Shown piece after piece: positions 51,614 through 60,556 of a DNA stretch of 64,000 nucleotides. Positions within the stretch are counted from its first letter, which is position 1, and each line of letters begins with the position of its first letter. Source of the stretch: Parafannyhessea umbonata. GTDB lineage: Bacteria; Actinomycetota; Coriobacteriia; Coriobacteriales; Atopobiaceae. Made by a program: the position numbers and the translations under genes. Location of the stretch: NCBI RefSeq assembly GCF_900105025.1, contig NZ_LT629759.1:1984001-2048000 (forward strand). The letters run 5' to 3'. The notes under the pieces are model-generated. The model worked only from the letters and a program-made list of their open reading frames with translations, did no database searches and was not told the origin of the DNA.

Positions 51614-52432
51614 CTACCGCGCGTCCGCGCCCTGCGGGGAGAGCCGGTGCGCAACCGCATCACATATGAGCGCGCCGACCACGGTCTTCGCATCCTCGAT
51701 CCTGCCGTCGAGCACGGCGTCCACCAGCTCTGGCAGGTCCACGAGGTCGACGTTTATGAACTCGTCCGCATCCGGGCTCGACTCCGCCAGCGTAAGGCCC
51801 GTCGCCATGTAGATGTGGATGAGCTCGTCTGCGAACCCCGCCGCCGTGGCAATAGTGGTGAGAAACGCCATCTTCTGGGCGCGCATACCCGTCTCCTCCG
51901 CAAGCTCGCGCTCCGCGCAGTCCAGAGGGTCCTCGCCGGGATTGAGCTTGCCGGCGGGAATCTCCACCGTGACGCGGCCGAGGGCGGAGCGGTACTGCCG
52001 CACGAGGCAGATGCGGCCGTCGTCCGTGAGTGCGACGATCGCGACGGCGCCGGGGTGGCGCACGACGTCGCGATCCGCCTCCGCACCGTCCGGCAGCCTC
52101 ACGCGCAGGCGGTCGATGTTGAACACGCGCCCCTTGAACACCACGTCCTCGGTAAGCACGTGCTCGCTCAGGTTCACGTCACGCGGGTCGTCGTCGCCCA
52201 GAACTAGGTGCCTGCGCTCAGGCGCCCCGGAGTGATGGTCGTGCCTGCTCCTGTCGCCGTCGTACGTGAAGGCGTCCACCCCATCGACCATGCTCGATAC
52301 CGCGTGTTCAAGGGCGTCCTCCGTCCCGTCGTCGAGCTGCACCTCGTGCTGCTCGGCAAGAAGCGAGAGGTCGTCCTCGTCTAGCGTGACGTCCTCCTGG
52401 CCCATGGCCTTGTTCTTCTCGTCTTTGGACAT
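51614..52432 (-). CDS. NUDIX hydrolase, ADP-ribose pyrophosphatase type, with long N-terminal extension
   Basis: 272 residues. The NUDIX box GKLNPGEDPLDCAERELAEETGM begins near residue 165 and is complete. Flanking segments (GAVAIVALTDDGRICLVRQYR, VTVEIPAG) are typical of ADP-ribose pyrophosphatases. The first 90 residues are acidic, His/Asp-rich and not part of the fold. The N-terminus MSKDEKNKAMG again contains the recurrent EKN word. GGGAGG precedes the ATG. It probably hydrolyses ADP-ribose to AMP and ribose 5-phosphate. Confidence 0.9.
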   Translation of the reverse strand: MSKDEKNKAMGQEDVTLDEDDLSLLAEQHEVQLDDGTEDALEHAVSSMVDGVDAFTYDGDRSRHDHHSGAPERRHLVLGDDDPRDVNLSEHVLTEDVVFKGRVFNIDRLRVRLPDGAEADRDVVRHPGAVAIVALTDDGRICLVRQYRSALGRVTVEIPAGKLNPGEDPLDCAERELAEETGMRAQKMAFLTTIATAAGFADELIHIYMATGLTLAESSPDADEFINVDLVDLPELVDAVLDGRIEDAKTVVGALICDAVAHRLSPQGADAR

Positions 52433-52448
52433 ACGCTGCCTCCCGGAT

Positions 52449-52480
52449 AAAAAGTCGCGGCACCACGCGGCGCCGCGACT
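52449..52480 (-). terminator. purD terminator
   Basis: AGTCGCGGC and GCCGCGACT form a 9-bp perfect stem followed on the minus strand by TTTTTATCC, a canonical intrinsic terminator. Confidence 0.9.
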
Positions 52481-52515
52481 GTTGGCCTACATGCTCATGG
52501 TACCCAGGTGGGACG

Positions 52516-53814
52516 CTACAGGTTCGCGCGGCCCTTGATCGCCTTGATGCCGATGTCGTGGCGGTACGTCTTGCCTTCGAAGAAAATCTTGTCGCACGCC
52601 TCGTACGCCTTGTTGCGGGCGTCCTCGAACGTGGGGGCGACGGCCGTGACGTCGAGCACGCGGCCGCCGTTGGTGTAGACGGCGCCGTCCTCGCCGAGCT
52701 TGGTGCCCGCGTGGTAGACGGTAACGCCGTCCATCGCGTTTGCGTCATCGATGCCGGTTATGAGCTTGCCCTTCTCGTAGGATCCGGGGTAGCCGGCGCT
52801 CGTGAGCACGACGGATACGGCCCAGTCGTCGTCCCACGAGACCATGTCGGGGCTGAGGGTGCCATCGTCGCACGCGAGGAAGCACTCGACGAGGTCGCCC
52901 TTCATGCGCGGCAGCACGACCTGGGTCTCGGGGTCGCCGAAGCGGGCGTTGAACTCGAGTACCTTAGGGCCATCCTTCGTGAGCATGAAGCCTCCGTACA
53001 GGCAGCCGCTGTAGGGGTTGTCCTCTTGGGCCAGCTCCGCCACGACCTTCTCCTCTATCTGGACCATCTGCTCAAGCTCGCCGGGCAGCAGGATGGGCAC
53101 CGGAGAGTACACGCCCATGCCGCCCGTGTTAAGGCCGCGGTCGCCGTCGAGGGCGCGCTTGTGGTCCTGGGAGGTCGCGAGCGGCACGACGGTCTTGCCG
53201 TCAGTGAGTGCCAGAAGCGAGCACTCCGGACCCTCGAGCATCTCCTCGACCACGACGAGCGACCCCGCATCGCCAAACGCGGTGAAGCACTCGTGGACGC
53301 CGTCGAGGGCCTCCTGTGTGGTCTGCGCAACGATGACGCCCTTGCCGGCAGCGAGGCCGTCGGCCTTGATGACAATGGGGCCACCGACCTTGCGCACGTA
53401 CTCCGCGCAAGCGGCCTCGTCCGTGAACGACTCGTACCTGGCCGTGGGGACGCCGGCTCGCTCCATAACGTCCTTGGCGAACTTCTTCGAGCCCTCCATC
53501 TGCGCGGCCTGGCCGCTGGGGCCAAAGACGGGAATGCCCTCCGCGCGCACGGCATCGGCCACGCCTGCGACGAGCGGCGCCTCTGGACCTATCACCACGA
53601 GGCCGATGCCATTCTCGCGGGCGAAGCGTGCGACCGCCGCCGGGTCGTCCTGGTCCACGTCCGCCTTCTGGGCGAGCTGGTACATGCCGCCGTTGCCCGG
53701 CGCCACGAACAGCCTCCCGGCGCGCGGGGACTGGGCGAGCTTGACCAACATGGCGTGCTCGCGCCCGCCGGAACCTAGGAGCAGGATGTCTACCTTGTGG
53801 TCTTGTGAAGCCAT
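52516..53814 (-). CDS. purD: Phosphoribosylamine-glycine ligase
   Basis: 432 residues, ATP-grasp enzyme that joins glycine to phosphoribosylamine. It carries the family's LLLGSGGREHAM, PGNGGM, VIKADGLAAGKGVIVA, RGLNTGGMGVYSP and the metal-binding EFNARFGDPETQ. It is the last gene of a run dnaB-purA-degV-purD on the minus strand, ending at a strong terminator. Confidence 0.97.
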   Translation of the reverse strand: MASQDHKVDILLLGSGGREHAMLVKLAQSPRAGRLFVAPGNGGMYQLAQKADVDQDDPAAVARFARENGIGLVVIGPEAPLVAGVADAVRAEGIPVFGPSGQAAQMEGSKKFAKDVMERAGVPTARYESFTDEAACAEYVRKVGGPIVIKADGLAAGKGVIVAQTTQEALDGVHECFTAFGDAGSLVVVEEMLEGPECSLLALTDGKTVVPLATSQDHKRALDGDRGLNTGGMGVYSPVPILLPGELEQMVQIEEKVVAELAQEDNPYSGCLYGGFMLTKDGPKVLEFNARFGDPETQVVLPRMKGDLVECFLACDDGTLSPDMVSWDDDWAVSVVLTSAGYPGSYEKGKLITGIDDANAMDGVTVYHAGTKLGEDGAVYTNGGRVLDVTAVAPTFEDARNKAYEACDKIFFEGKTYRHDIGIKAIKGRANL

Positions 53815-53846
53815 GGTGCCCTCCTTGGGCTAGACGTGGATGTGGC

Positions 53847-54788
53847 CTAGGCTGGACGTGCCTGAAGGATTGAGGATGCCTCCTCCGCCGTGATGAGCGA
53901 TGCGGGCGCGCAGGCGATTCCCACGGCGCCGACGCCGATCTGGGCGCAGGTCGAGGGGTTGGCCCTGAGGCGGGCGGCACACGCGGACTCGAACTCGTTC
54001 GTGTCGAGCGGCTTCTCCAGCTTCTGCAGGACCTTGGGGTCGCCGGAGTAGACCTCAGCATACGTGATGGGGCCGACCTTTGCGGAGTAGCGGCTGAGCG
54101 TGCGTGCGAGCACGCCCGCGAGACGCGACGTGTCCGAGGAGGTGGTGATCTCCTCCGCCTGGCCATCGGGCGTGATCTTGACGAGGCCGCGCACGCCGAG
54201 CGCGCGGCGCTGCAGCTGGCTCATGTGGCCGAGGATGCCGCCGCGCTTGTGGCCGATGCCGTTCGACGGGTTCGCGTCCGCCGTGGGGACCATGAGCATG
54301 CGCGACGCCGCGGACAGCGCCTGCGCACGCTCCACGGCCTCGTAGGAGTCCATGCCGGCATTGCGGTCCAGCACGAGCCGCGCGAGCACGAGCGCGTACT
54401 CCACCGAGGCCGCATGGGTGTCGATGACCGTAACGCCCGCGCCCTGCACCTTTGAGACGGCGCTGCGAGCCACCTCGCACACGTCCCTCATCTGGGACGA
54501 GACGTGCAGCGAGACGATGCGCTCGCACCCCTGCTCCGCAAGGGCCTGGTACACGGTCAAAAAGTCGACCTCGGACGGCGAGTAGGTGTTGATCTGGCCG
54601 CGGTGCTTGGTGTACTCGCGGTAGAAGGTGGGGGTGTCGATGTCGAGGCAGTCGCGGTACTGCTCGTGCCCCATGCGCACGACGAGCGGTACGAGGGCGA
54701 CCCCCGCCCTCTCCAGCGTGGAGAGGGGGAGGTCGCACGCGCTATCGCACACTATCGCGAACTTTCTGTTGGAAGTGCTGGAGCTCAC
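53847..54788 (-). CDS. DegV family fatty-acid-binding protein
   Basis: 313 residues. The N-terminal FAIVCDSACDLPLSTL and the binding-loop segment INTYSPSEVDFL (family TSQPS position) identify DegV/FakB-type proteins. Such proteins bind fatty acids and, with FakA, present them for phosphorylation. The start is GTG at 54788, six bases after the purA stop, so the two are likely co-translated. The link to purine genes is not understood. Confidence 0.88.
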   Translation of the reverse strand: MSSSTSNRKFAIVCDSACDLPLSTLERAGVALVPLVVRMGHEQYRDCLDIDTPTFYREYTKHRGQINTYSPSEVDFLTVYQALAEQGCERIVSLHVSSQMRDVCEVARSAVSKVQGAGVTVIDTHAASVEYALVLARLVLDRNAGMDSYEAVERAQALSAASRMLMVPTADANPSNGIGHKRGGILGHMSQLQRRALGVRGLVKITPDGQAEEITTSSDTSRLAGVLARTLSRYSAKVGPITYAEVYSGDPKVLQKLEKPLDTNEFESACAARLRANPSTCAQIGVGAVGIACAPASLITAEEASSILQARPA

Positions 54789-54794
54789 GCCGGC

Positions 54795-56075
54795 CTACTT
54801 CCAGTAGCGGTCGATCGTCTGGTCGCGATCGGGGCCGACGGTGATGATGGAGACGCGCACGCCCGCGAGCTGCTCGAGGAAGTCGACGTAGTCCTTCGCC
54901 TCGCGCGGCAGCTGATAGAAGTTCCGCACGCCGGAGATGTCGCACTTCCAGCCGGGAAGGGTCTCGTACACGGGCTTCGCGTGATAGAAGACGCTCTGGT
55001 GCTCCGGCACGGTGGTGTAGCGCTTGCCGTCGCACTCGTACGCGACGCAGACCTTGATCTCGTCCAGGCAGCCCAGGACGTCCAGCTTCGTGATCGCAAG
55101 GTCCGTCAGGCCGTTGACGCGGGCCGCGTAGTTCACGACGACGCCGTCATACCAGCCGCAGCGGCGCTTGCGGCCGGTCGTCACGCCGTACTCGTGGCCG
55201 ACCTCGCCCAGCTTGTCGCCCACCTCGTCAAACAGCTCCGTTGGGAACGGACCGGAGCCCACGCGGGTGAGGTATGCCTTCGCGACGCCCAGCACGCGCT
55301 TGATCTGGGTGGGACCGACGCCGGAGCCCGTGACCGCGCCGCCGGCGGTGCAGTTGGAGGAGGTGACGAACGGGTAGGTGCCGTGATCGATGTCGAGCAT
55401 CGTGGCCTGGGCGCCTTCGAAGAGGATGTTCTTGCCGGCCTCGAGCTGCTCGTTCAGGAAGAGCGAGCTCTCCACGATATACGGGCGGATGCGCTCAGCG
55501 AACGGCAGGTACGACTCGCAGATCTGTTCGACCGTGTAGGTCGGGAGGTCGTAGACCTTCTCGAGGATGGGGTTGGTGTACGAAAGGGCCGCGTCCAGCT
55601 TCTCGCGGAAGATCTTCTCGTCCAGCATGTCCTGGATGCGCAGGCCGGTGCGGTTCATCTTGTCCATGTAGCAGGGCCCGACGCCGCGCTTCGTGGTACC
55701 GATGAGGTTCTTGCCCAGCTTCTTCTCGTGCGCGCCGTCCAGGTCCTTGTGGTACGGCATCACGATGTGCGCGTTGCCGGAGATCTTGAGGTCCTTGCAC
55801 GAGATGCCCTGTCCCTCGAGCATGTCGACCTCGCCGAGCAGGACCTCGGGGTCGACGATGCAGCCGTTGCCGATGACGGGATAGGTGCCATGGTACATCA
55901 CGCCGGAGGGAACCTGGTGAAGGGCGAGCTTGTGGCCGTTCGCGATGACCGTGTGGCCGGCGTTCGCGCCGCCGGCGTAGCGGCAGACGACGTCGTAGTC
56001 GCCCGAGATGAGGTCCGTGACCTTACCCTTGCCCTCATCGCCCCACTGTGTGCCAACCAGAACTGTTGCAGGCAT
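54795..56075 (-). CDS. purA: Adenylosuccinate synthetase
   Basis: 426 residues. GTP-dependent conversion of IMP to adenylosuccinate. The GTP loop GTQWGDEGKGKVTDL, the catalytic His in AGHTVI, LIGTTKRGVGPCYMDK and TTGRKRRCGWYD are present. GGGAGG precedes the ATG. It lies downstream of dnaB, as in Firmicutes, with a 142-bp gap that contains an imperfect hairpin built on a GAGAAGGAC word (56160-56168). Confidence 0.97.
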   Translation of the reverse strand: MPATVLVGTQWGDEGKGKVTDLISGDYDVVCRYAGGANAGHTVIANGHKLALHQVPSGVMYHGTYPVIGNGCIVDPEVLLGEVDMLEGQGISCKDLKISGNAHIVMPYHKDLDGAHEKKLGKNLIGTTKRGVGPCYMDKMNRTGLRIQDMLDEKIFREKLDAALSYTNPILEKVYDLPTYTVEQICESYLPFAERIRPYIVESSLFLNEQLEAGKNILFEGAQATMLDIDHGTYPFVTSSNCTAGGAVTGSGVGPTQIKRVLGVAKAYLTRVGSGPFPTELFDEVGDKLGEVGHEYGVTTGRKRRCGWYDGVVVNYAARVNGLTDLAITKLDVLGCLDEIKVCVAYECDGKRYTTVPEHQSVFYHAKPVYETLPGWKCDISGVRNFYQLPREAKDYVDFLEQLAGVRVSIITVGPDRDQTIDRYWK

Positions 56076-56217
56076 TGCATCCTCCCTGTCGGGTCATGTT
56101 CACGTCTCGCGGCGCCGTGGCGCCGGCAGTCTCAGTATAGGCCACGAGAGGGACTTCCCGTCCTTCTCGTTACCTATGTTTGAGACTCTCAACGCATCTC
56201 TATGGGCGACCGCGCCG

Positions 56218-57612
56218 TTAGTCGCCGTGCCTGGTGTCCACCTCGACAAACTTGGTGGAGCCCGGCAGGAACATGAGCGGCACGATGTTCAGCGGGCCGG
56301 AACGGTTCTTCGCGATGATGAACTCCGTCACGTTCATGTCCGGGCGGTCGTCGCGCGCGGCCTCCTCCTCCGTCATGGAGCGGTCCAGCAGGATGACGAT
56401 GTCGGCGTCCTGCTCGATGGAGCCGGACTCTCGCAGGTCGGACAGCTGTGGGCGCTGGCCCTTGCGGTCCGTGACCTGCCGGTTAAGCTGCGAAAGCGCG
56501 ATGACGGGGACCTCGAGGTCCTTCGCCATGATCTTGATGCCACGCGACATCTCCGAGACCTCCGTCGCACGGCTATCCGCACGGTGGCCTCCGGACGGCG
56601 GTGAAAGCAGCTGCAGGTAGTCGACCATGACCATGCCCTTGGGCTTGTCCTTCAGCATGCGGCGGGCCTTCGCGCGAATCTCGGTCACCGTCGTGCCGGG
56701 CGTGTCGTCAATCAGTATGTCCAGCTGCGACAGGTCGCGCGTGGCGTCCAGGATTGTGCCCCACTGGTCGTCCTTGATCTTTGCGCCGCGGATGGCGGAA
56801 AGCGGGATCTTGGCCTGTGCCGACAGCAGGCGCTGCGCAATCTCCGTCTTGCTCATCTCGAGCGAGAAGAACGCGACGCTTGCACCCGCGGCCGCCGCGT
56901 TCACGGCAAGGTTCAACGCAAACGACGTCTTTCCGACGCCCGGTCGCGCGCCGATGACGACCATCTGTCCCGGCCGCAGGCCCTGCAGGCACGCGTCGAT
57001 CCCGGGGTAGCCCGTGGAAACGCCCAGCGTGCCATCCGGGTTCTGGCACATCTCTCCCAGCTCCGTATAGAGGTCGCCCATGACCTCCGTGAGCGTGGAG
57101 TAGCTGTCGCCAATCTCGCGGTTCGTGACGCCAAGGAGTAGGTTCTCCGCGGTGTCCACGACCTCCTTCGTGTCCTCAGGCGCGTCAAACGCAAGGGCGG
57201 TGATCTTGGAGGATGCGTCGATGATGGCGCGCAGCGTCGCGTCCCTGTGCAGGATCTCGACGTGGTGCTGCCAGCTCGCGAGCGAGAACGAGTTCGTGTT
57301 GAGGTCGAGGATGTACGCCATCCCGCCAACCTTGTCCAGGTTTCCCGTGCTCCTGAGGTGGTCTGCGAGCGAGACGGGGTCCACCACCTGGCCGCGGTCG
57401 AACAGCTCGTTCATCGCGCGGAAGATCGCCTTGTGCGAGTAGAGGTAGAAGTCGTCCTCGTTCAGCGCGACGAGGCATTCCTGCAGCACCTCCTGGGAGA
57501 GCAGCATCGCCGAGAGGATGCTCTTCTCGGCGGCAAGGTCCTGCGGCATCACGCCGGCACCCGGAAGCGACCCTCCAGAGCCAGAGTAGTTGTCGTATTG
57601 GTTGTCGGACAT
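56218..57612 (-). CDS. dnaB: Replicative DNA helicase DnaB
   Basis: 464 residues. The N-terminal primase-interacting domain (QDLAAEKSILSAMLL) and the RecA-like ATPase domain are both complete. Walker A is GARPGVGKTSFALN, followed by VAFFSLEMSK, and the Walker B region is MVMVDYLQLL. No intein is present. It is the first gene of a unit running dnaB-purA-degV-purD. Upstream is a 461-bp gap rich in repeats. Confidence 0.97.
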   Translation of the reverse strand: MSDNQYDNYSGSGGSLPGAGVMPQDLAAEKSILSAMLLSQEVLQECLVALNEDDFYLYSHKAIFRAMNELFDRGQVVDPVSLADHLRSTGNLDKVGGMAYILDLNTNSFSLASWQHHVEILHRDATLRAIIDASSKITALAFDAPEDTKEVVDTAENLLLGVTNREIGDSYSTLTEVMGDLYTELGEMCQNPDGTLGVSTGYPGIDACLQGLRPGQMVVIGARPGVGKTSFALNLAVNAAAAGASVAFFSLEMSKTEIAQRLLSAQAKIPLSAIRGAKIKDDQWGTILDATRDLSQLDILIDDTPGTTVTEIRAKARRMLKDKPKGMVMVDYLQLLSPPSGGHRADSRATEVSEMSRGIKIMAKDLEVPVIALSQLNRQVTDRKGQRPQLSDLRESGSIEQDADIVILLDRSMTEEEAARDDRPDMNVTEFIIAKNRSGPLNIVPLMFLPGSTKFVEVDTRHGD

Positions 57613-57765
57613 GTCGCATCCGCTCCTCGTCTGGTTACCTCAACGCACACATTCTGAATGAAGCCTTCGGCGATTTGTCAAGTCCATCTGCAACCACTAT
57701 CGAAGGCTGCGATCCAAATTGTTGATAGCTAGGCGCGACAAGCGGGCCTTTCGTCACTTTTCTTA

Positions 57766-57904
57766 GTTTTCAACAAATTTGGGAAATTTTCGAGGTTCGC
57801 GTTTTCAACATTTCTCCTCACAAAACCAGTCGCTAGGCGAGAAATGCCACGAACTCCCATGCACCACCTTCTACCTGCGAAAACAGCACATTCTCGCAGG
57901 TAGA
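57766..57904. repeat. Repeats in the rplI-dnaB gap: GTTTTCAACA pair and an 11-bp inverted repeat
   Basis: GTTTTCAACA occurs at 57766-57775 and 57801-57810 (35 bp apart). Related TTGTTGA cores in the opposite orientation lie at about 57719 and 58024. TCTACCTGCGA (57870-57880) and its complement (57894-57904) form a perfect 11-bp inverted repeat with a 13-bp centre. The gap 57613-58073 has no coding sequence I can support. It should hold the dnaB promoter. Confidence 0.55.
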
Positions 57905-57928
57905 TTGCCTAGTTGCCTTCTCGTTGAG

Positions 57929-57966
57929 AAAAGGGCCACCCGAACGAAAGCATGTTCGGGCGGCCC
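57929..57966 (-). terminator. rplI terminator
   Basis: GGGCCACCCGAAC and GTTCGGGCGGCCC pair around an eight-base loop. On the minus strand the stem runs into CCCTTTTC, a good U-tract. It lies about 110 bp past the rplI stop. Confidence 0.85.
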
Positions 57967-58011
57967 GTATGGCGCACGTATGTGCTGGCCAGGCTCTTAT
58001 GACGACCCTTC

Positions 58012-58023
58012 TACCTGCAGGTA
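58012..58023. repeat. Palindrome TACCTGCAGGTA between rplI stop and its terminator
   Basis: A perfect 12-bp palindrome preceded by TTC. It shares TTCTACCTGC with the inverted repeat at 57870, so the core occurs three times in 150 bp. Confidence 0.5.
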
Positions 58024-58073
58024 TTGTTGAAATCCCCTGCTAGAGCCGCTACTGGAGCTTGGGTGCGGGAACG

Positions 58074-58607
58074 CTACTCCGCAGACTCCTCCGCGGGAGC
58101 CTCGGCGGCCTCGGCCTGCTCGGCCTCGGCAGCCTCGGGCTCCTCGGCAGGCTCCTCCTCGGCGGGGGTGCCAACCATAACGGTGACCTTGGAGCCGATC
58201 TCGCGGTAGAAGTTGACGTCGACGACGTGGGCGCCGGCGGTCTTGATGGCACCACCGGTCGCGATGCGCTTGCGGTCGACCTCGACGCCGAGCTGAGCCT
58301 TGATGGCGTCTGCAATCTGCGCGGCGGTGACGGCGCCGAAGAGCTGGTTGTTCTCGCCAACCTTGGCGTCGATCACGATCGTCTGGTCGTCGAGCTTGGC
58401 CTTCGTCGCGTTGGCATCGGCGATGCGCTTCTCCTCGCGCTTCTCGATGTTGTGGCGGCGCTCCTCAAGCTGCTTGATGTTGCCCGGGGTGGCAGGCTGA
58501 GCGATCTTCTGGGGGAACAGATAGTTCTCCGCATAGCCCTGAGCGACCTCTACGATGTCGCCCTCGCCGCCCTTGCCCCTGAGCTCACCCAGAAGGATGA
58601 CTTTCAT
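58074..58607 (-). CDS. rplI: 50S ribosomal protein L9 with acidic C-terminal tail
   Basis: 177 residues. The N-terminal domain MKVILLGELRGKGGEGDIVEV and the GYAENYLFPQKIA RNA-binding segment are typical. The C-terminal domain ends near VTVMVGTP, and about 28 residues rich in Glu and Ala follow, which is longer than the usual 147-150 residues. It is part of the rpsF-ssb-rpsR-yybS-like-rplI group. Confidence 0.97.
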   Translation of the reverse strand: MKVILLGELRGKGGEGDIVEVAQGYAENYLFPQKIAQPATPGNIKQLEERRHNIEKREEKRIADANATKAKLDDQTIVIDAKVGENNQLFGAVTAAQIADAIKAQLGVEVDRKRIATGGAIKTAGAHVVDVNFYREIGSKVTVMVGTPAEEEPAEEPEAAEAEQAEAAEAPAEESAE

Positions 58608-58630
58608 GGGAACTCCTTTTGTTGGTCGGC

Positions 58631-59668
58631 CTAGGCCGACTCTTTGCTCACTTTGGGATCTTTTGGTCGCGCGTTGTCCCGCTTGCGCGGAAGGCCGCGG
58701 AAGTTCGCCGCGACTACGTCGACCAATCCCACAACGCTCACTAACAAGAATGACACTTCAAGATAGAACGCTGCGACCAGCGTCAGTCCCTGCGTTATGG
58801 GACCGAAGCCAGCCTTCTTCGTGTACCACGTCGCCACGGCCGCGCCCTGCAGGAACAGGGCCACCCTGGCTGCCGTGAGGACGTTCTCTCCCACCATCTT
58901 CACCTGGGAGGACCAGGCAGGCAGCTGCGAGCTTACGAGGCTCGCCGCAACCCCGACGATGAAGAGCACCGCAACCCAAACCGGCGCGTCAAACTCGGAG
59001 AACGTACGCTTTGTGCGCGCGTTTCTCTTTCTTGCCGCAAGGCTCCCGCCGATGTGAGAGCAAAGCGCCTCTACGATGGCGTTGCTCAGAAACGCCATCG
59101 GCCAGTAGGTCTTGGCCAACGTCACCACCGCGGTCAGCTGCTCGCGCATGTCCGCGCTTGCAGACTGCCCCGCCTCCCTCGCATACACCCGTATCGCGCC
59201 GTTCATCGCGGCGGGAAGGGACGTGTTGTTCAGGAAGGCGAACACCGCGTCGGTACCTGCCATCGCAAGCGCTATTGCCGCGATGGCAAAGCACTTCCAA
59301 CCAGAGGAGGCCTCTGCGTCCGAACCGTCCGCAGAGAAGATCCAAGCCGTCAGGCACCCAATGAGCACATAGGGTATCTGCTGGGGATCGACCAGGATGC
59401 AAACGAGGACGGAGGCGAGGCAGGCAACGACAAACGCCGTCCGCCTGGCCCCTTTCCCGTTCGATTCCGAAAGGCCGATTCCGTACGCCACAAGCACGCA
59501 CGCGAAGTCGATTCCCACGAGCATGCATGCCGCGCCAACCAGAATCCAGACGAGACCACCTTGGGTGGAACTCGGTCCTTCCGCCACCTCTTGGGCGCCG
59601 CGCTTACCCTTGGAGCCGTCAAACCCCTCGGGAGCCACCGGACGTCCGTTTTCGGAAGTGTCGTTCAA
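58631..59668 (-). CDS. YybS/DUF2232-like polytopic membrane protein
   Basis: 345 residues with about seven to eight hydrophobic segments (LVWILVGAACMLVGIDFACVL, VWVAVLFIVGVAASLVSSQL). Its place between rpsR and rplI is that of yybS (DUF2232) in Firmicutes, and the hydrophobic layout agrees; direct sequence resemblance is weak by eye. The first 38 residues are polar. The apparent start is a TTG at 59668 with a poor ribosome site. A GAGAAGGAC word (59679-59687) lies just upstream. Confidence 0.65.
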   Translation of the reverse strand: MNDTSENGRPVAPEGFDGSKGKRGAQEVAEGPSSTQGGLVWILVGAACMLVGIDFACVLVAYGIGLSESNGKGARRTAFVVACLASVLVCILVDPQQIPYVLIGCLTAWIFSADGSDAEASSGWKCFAIAAIALAMAGTDAVFAFLNNTSLPAAMNGAIRVYAREAGQSASADMREQLTAVVTLAKTYWPMAFLSNAIVEALCSHIGGSLAARKRNARTKRTFSEFDAPVWVAVLFIVGVAASLVSSQLPAWSSQVKMVGENVLTAARVALFLQGAAVATWYTKKAGFGPITQGLTLVAAFYLEVSFLLVSVVGLVDVVAANFRGLPRKRDNARPKDPKVSKESA

Positions 59669-59697
59669 AAGAAGCTGCGTCCTTCTCTAGAGGCTAC

Positions 59698-59970
59698 CTA
59701 GCCGCGGTTGCGGCCACCACGGCTGGAAACCACGGTGACGGTGTACGGCAGGAGTGCCATCTCGCGGGCGCGCTTGATAGCGACCGCGATGTCGTGCTGA
59801 TGCTGCGTGCAGGCGCCAGTGACGCGACGGGGCTTGATCTTGCCACGGTCGGTCATGTACTTGCGGAGGAGCTGCGTGTCCTTGTAGTCGATGAACTCGA
59901 CATCCTCCTTGCAGAACTGGCAATACTTGCGACGCGGCTGGCGCTGTTCAACTTGCCTTTGCTTAGCCAT
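59698..59970 (-). CDS. rpsR: 30S ribosomal protein S18
   Basis: 90 residues. [40 protein letters not shown] and REMALLPY are the S18 signatures. The CxxC with the later Cys/His (GACTQHQHD) suggests a zinc-binding (C+) form. It sits between ssb and the yybS-like gene. Confidence 0.98.
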   Translation of the reverse strand: MAKQRQVEQRQPRRKYCQFCKEDVEFIDYKDTQLLRKYMTDRGKIKPRRVTGACTQHQHDIAVAIKRAREMALLPYTVTVVSSRGGRNRG

Positions 59971-60024
59971 GTCTTTTTGCCTTTCTTACGACGGCCGTGC
60001 GTACGCTGGCCGCCTTCTTTAATC

Positions 60025-60507
60025 CTAGAACGGGATGTCCTCGTCGTAGATGTCCGCGCTGGGCGGAGTCTGGACGGGGGGACGGGAGGGCTCGGGAGCA
60101 CGAGCAGGCGCAGGGGCAGAGTAGTTCTGGTAGTTACCACCGTTGTTCTGCTGGTAGCCACCGCCCTGCTGGCCGCCGTTCCTCTGCGAGAGGAACTCGA
60201 CCTCATCAACGATTACCTCGATCTTGCTACGCTTCTGTCCGTCGCGCTCCCAGGAGCTCCAGCGAAGCTTGCCCTCGATGGCAACCTTCATGCCCTTGGA
60301 GAGAAAACGGGAGAGCGGTTCGGCACGATTGCCAAACACGACGCAGTCGATGTAGTTGGGAACGTCCTCCCACTCGCCGCTCTGCGGGTTGCGACGACGG
60401 TCGTTGACGGCAACGCCAAAGGTCAGAACCTGGGTCCCGCCAGCGGTCGAGCGCAGCTCCGGGTCGCGAGTGAGGTTACCGGAAATGTTCACCCTGTTGA
60501 TACTCAT
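60025..60507 (-). CDS. ssb: Single-stranded DNA-binding protein
   Basis: 160 residues. The OB-fold is complete (INRVNISGNLTRDPELRST, YIDCVVFGNRAEPLSRFL, KVAIEGKLRWSSW). A Gln/Asn/Gly and Pro-rich linker leads to the acidic tip ADIYDEDIPF, which binds partner proteins. Placed between rpsF and rpsR as usual. Confidence 0.98.
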   Translation of the reverse strand: MSINRVNISGNLTRDPELRSTAGGTQVLTFGVAVNDRRRNPQSGEWEDVPNYIDCVVFGNRAEPLSRFLSKGMKVAIEGKLRWSSWERDGQKRSKIEVIVDEVEFLSQRNGGQQGGGYQQNNGGNYQNYSAPAPARAPEPSRPPVQTPPSADIYDEDIPF

Positions 60508-60556
60508 GCTTGCTCACGCCTCTCGTCCGTGGACGCGCACGTCCACACTTCCAAAA

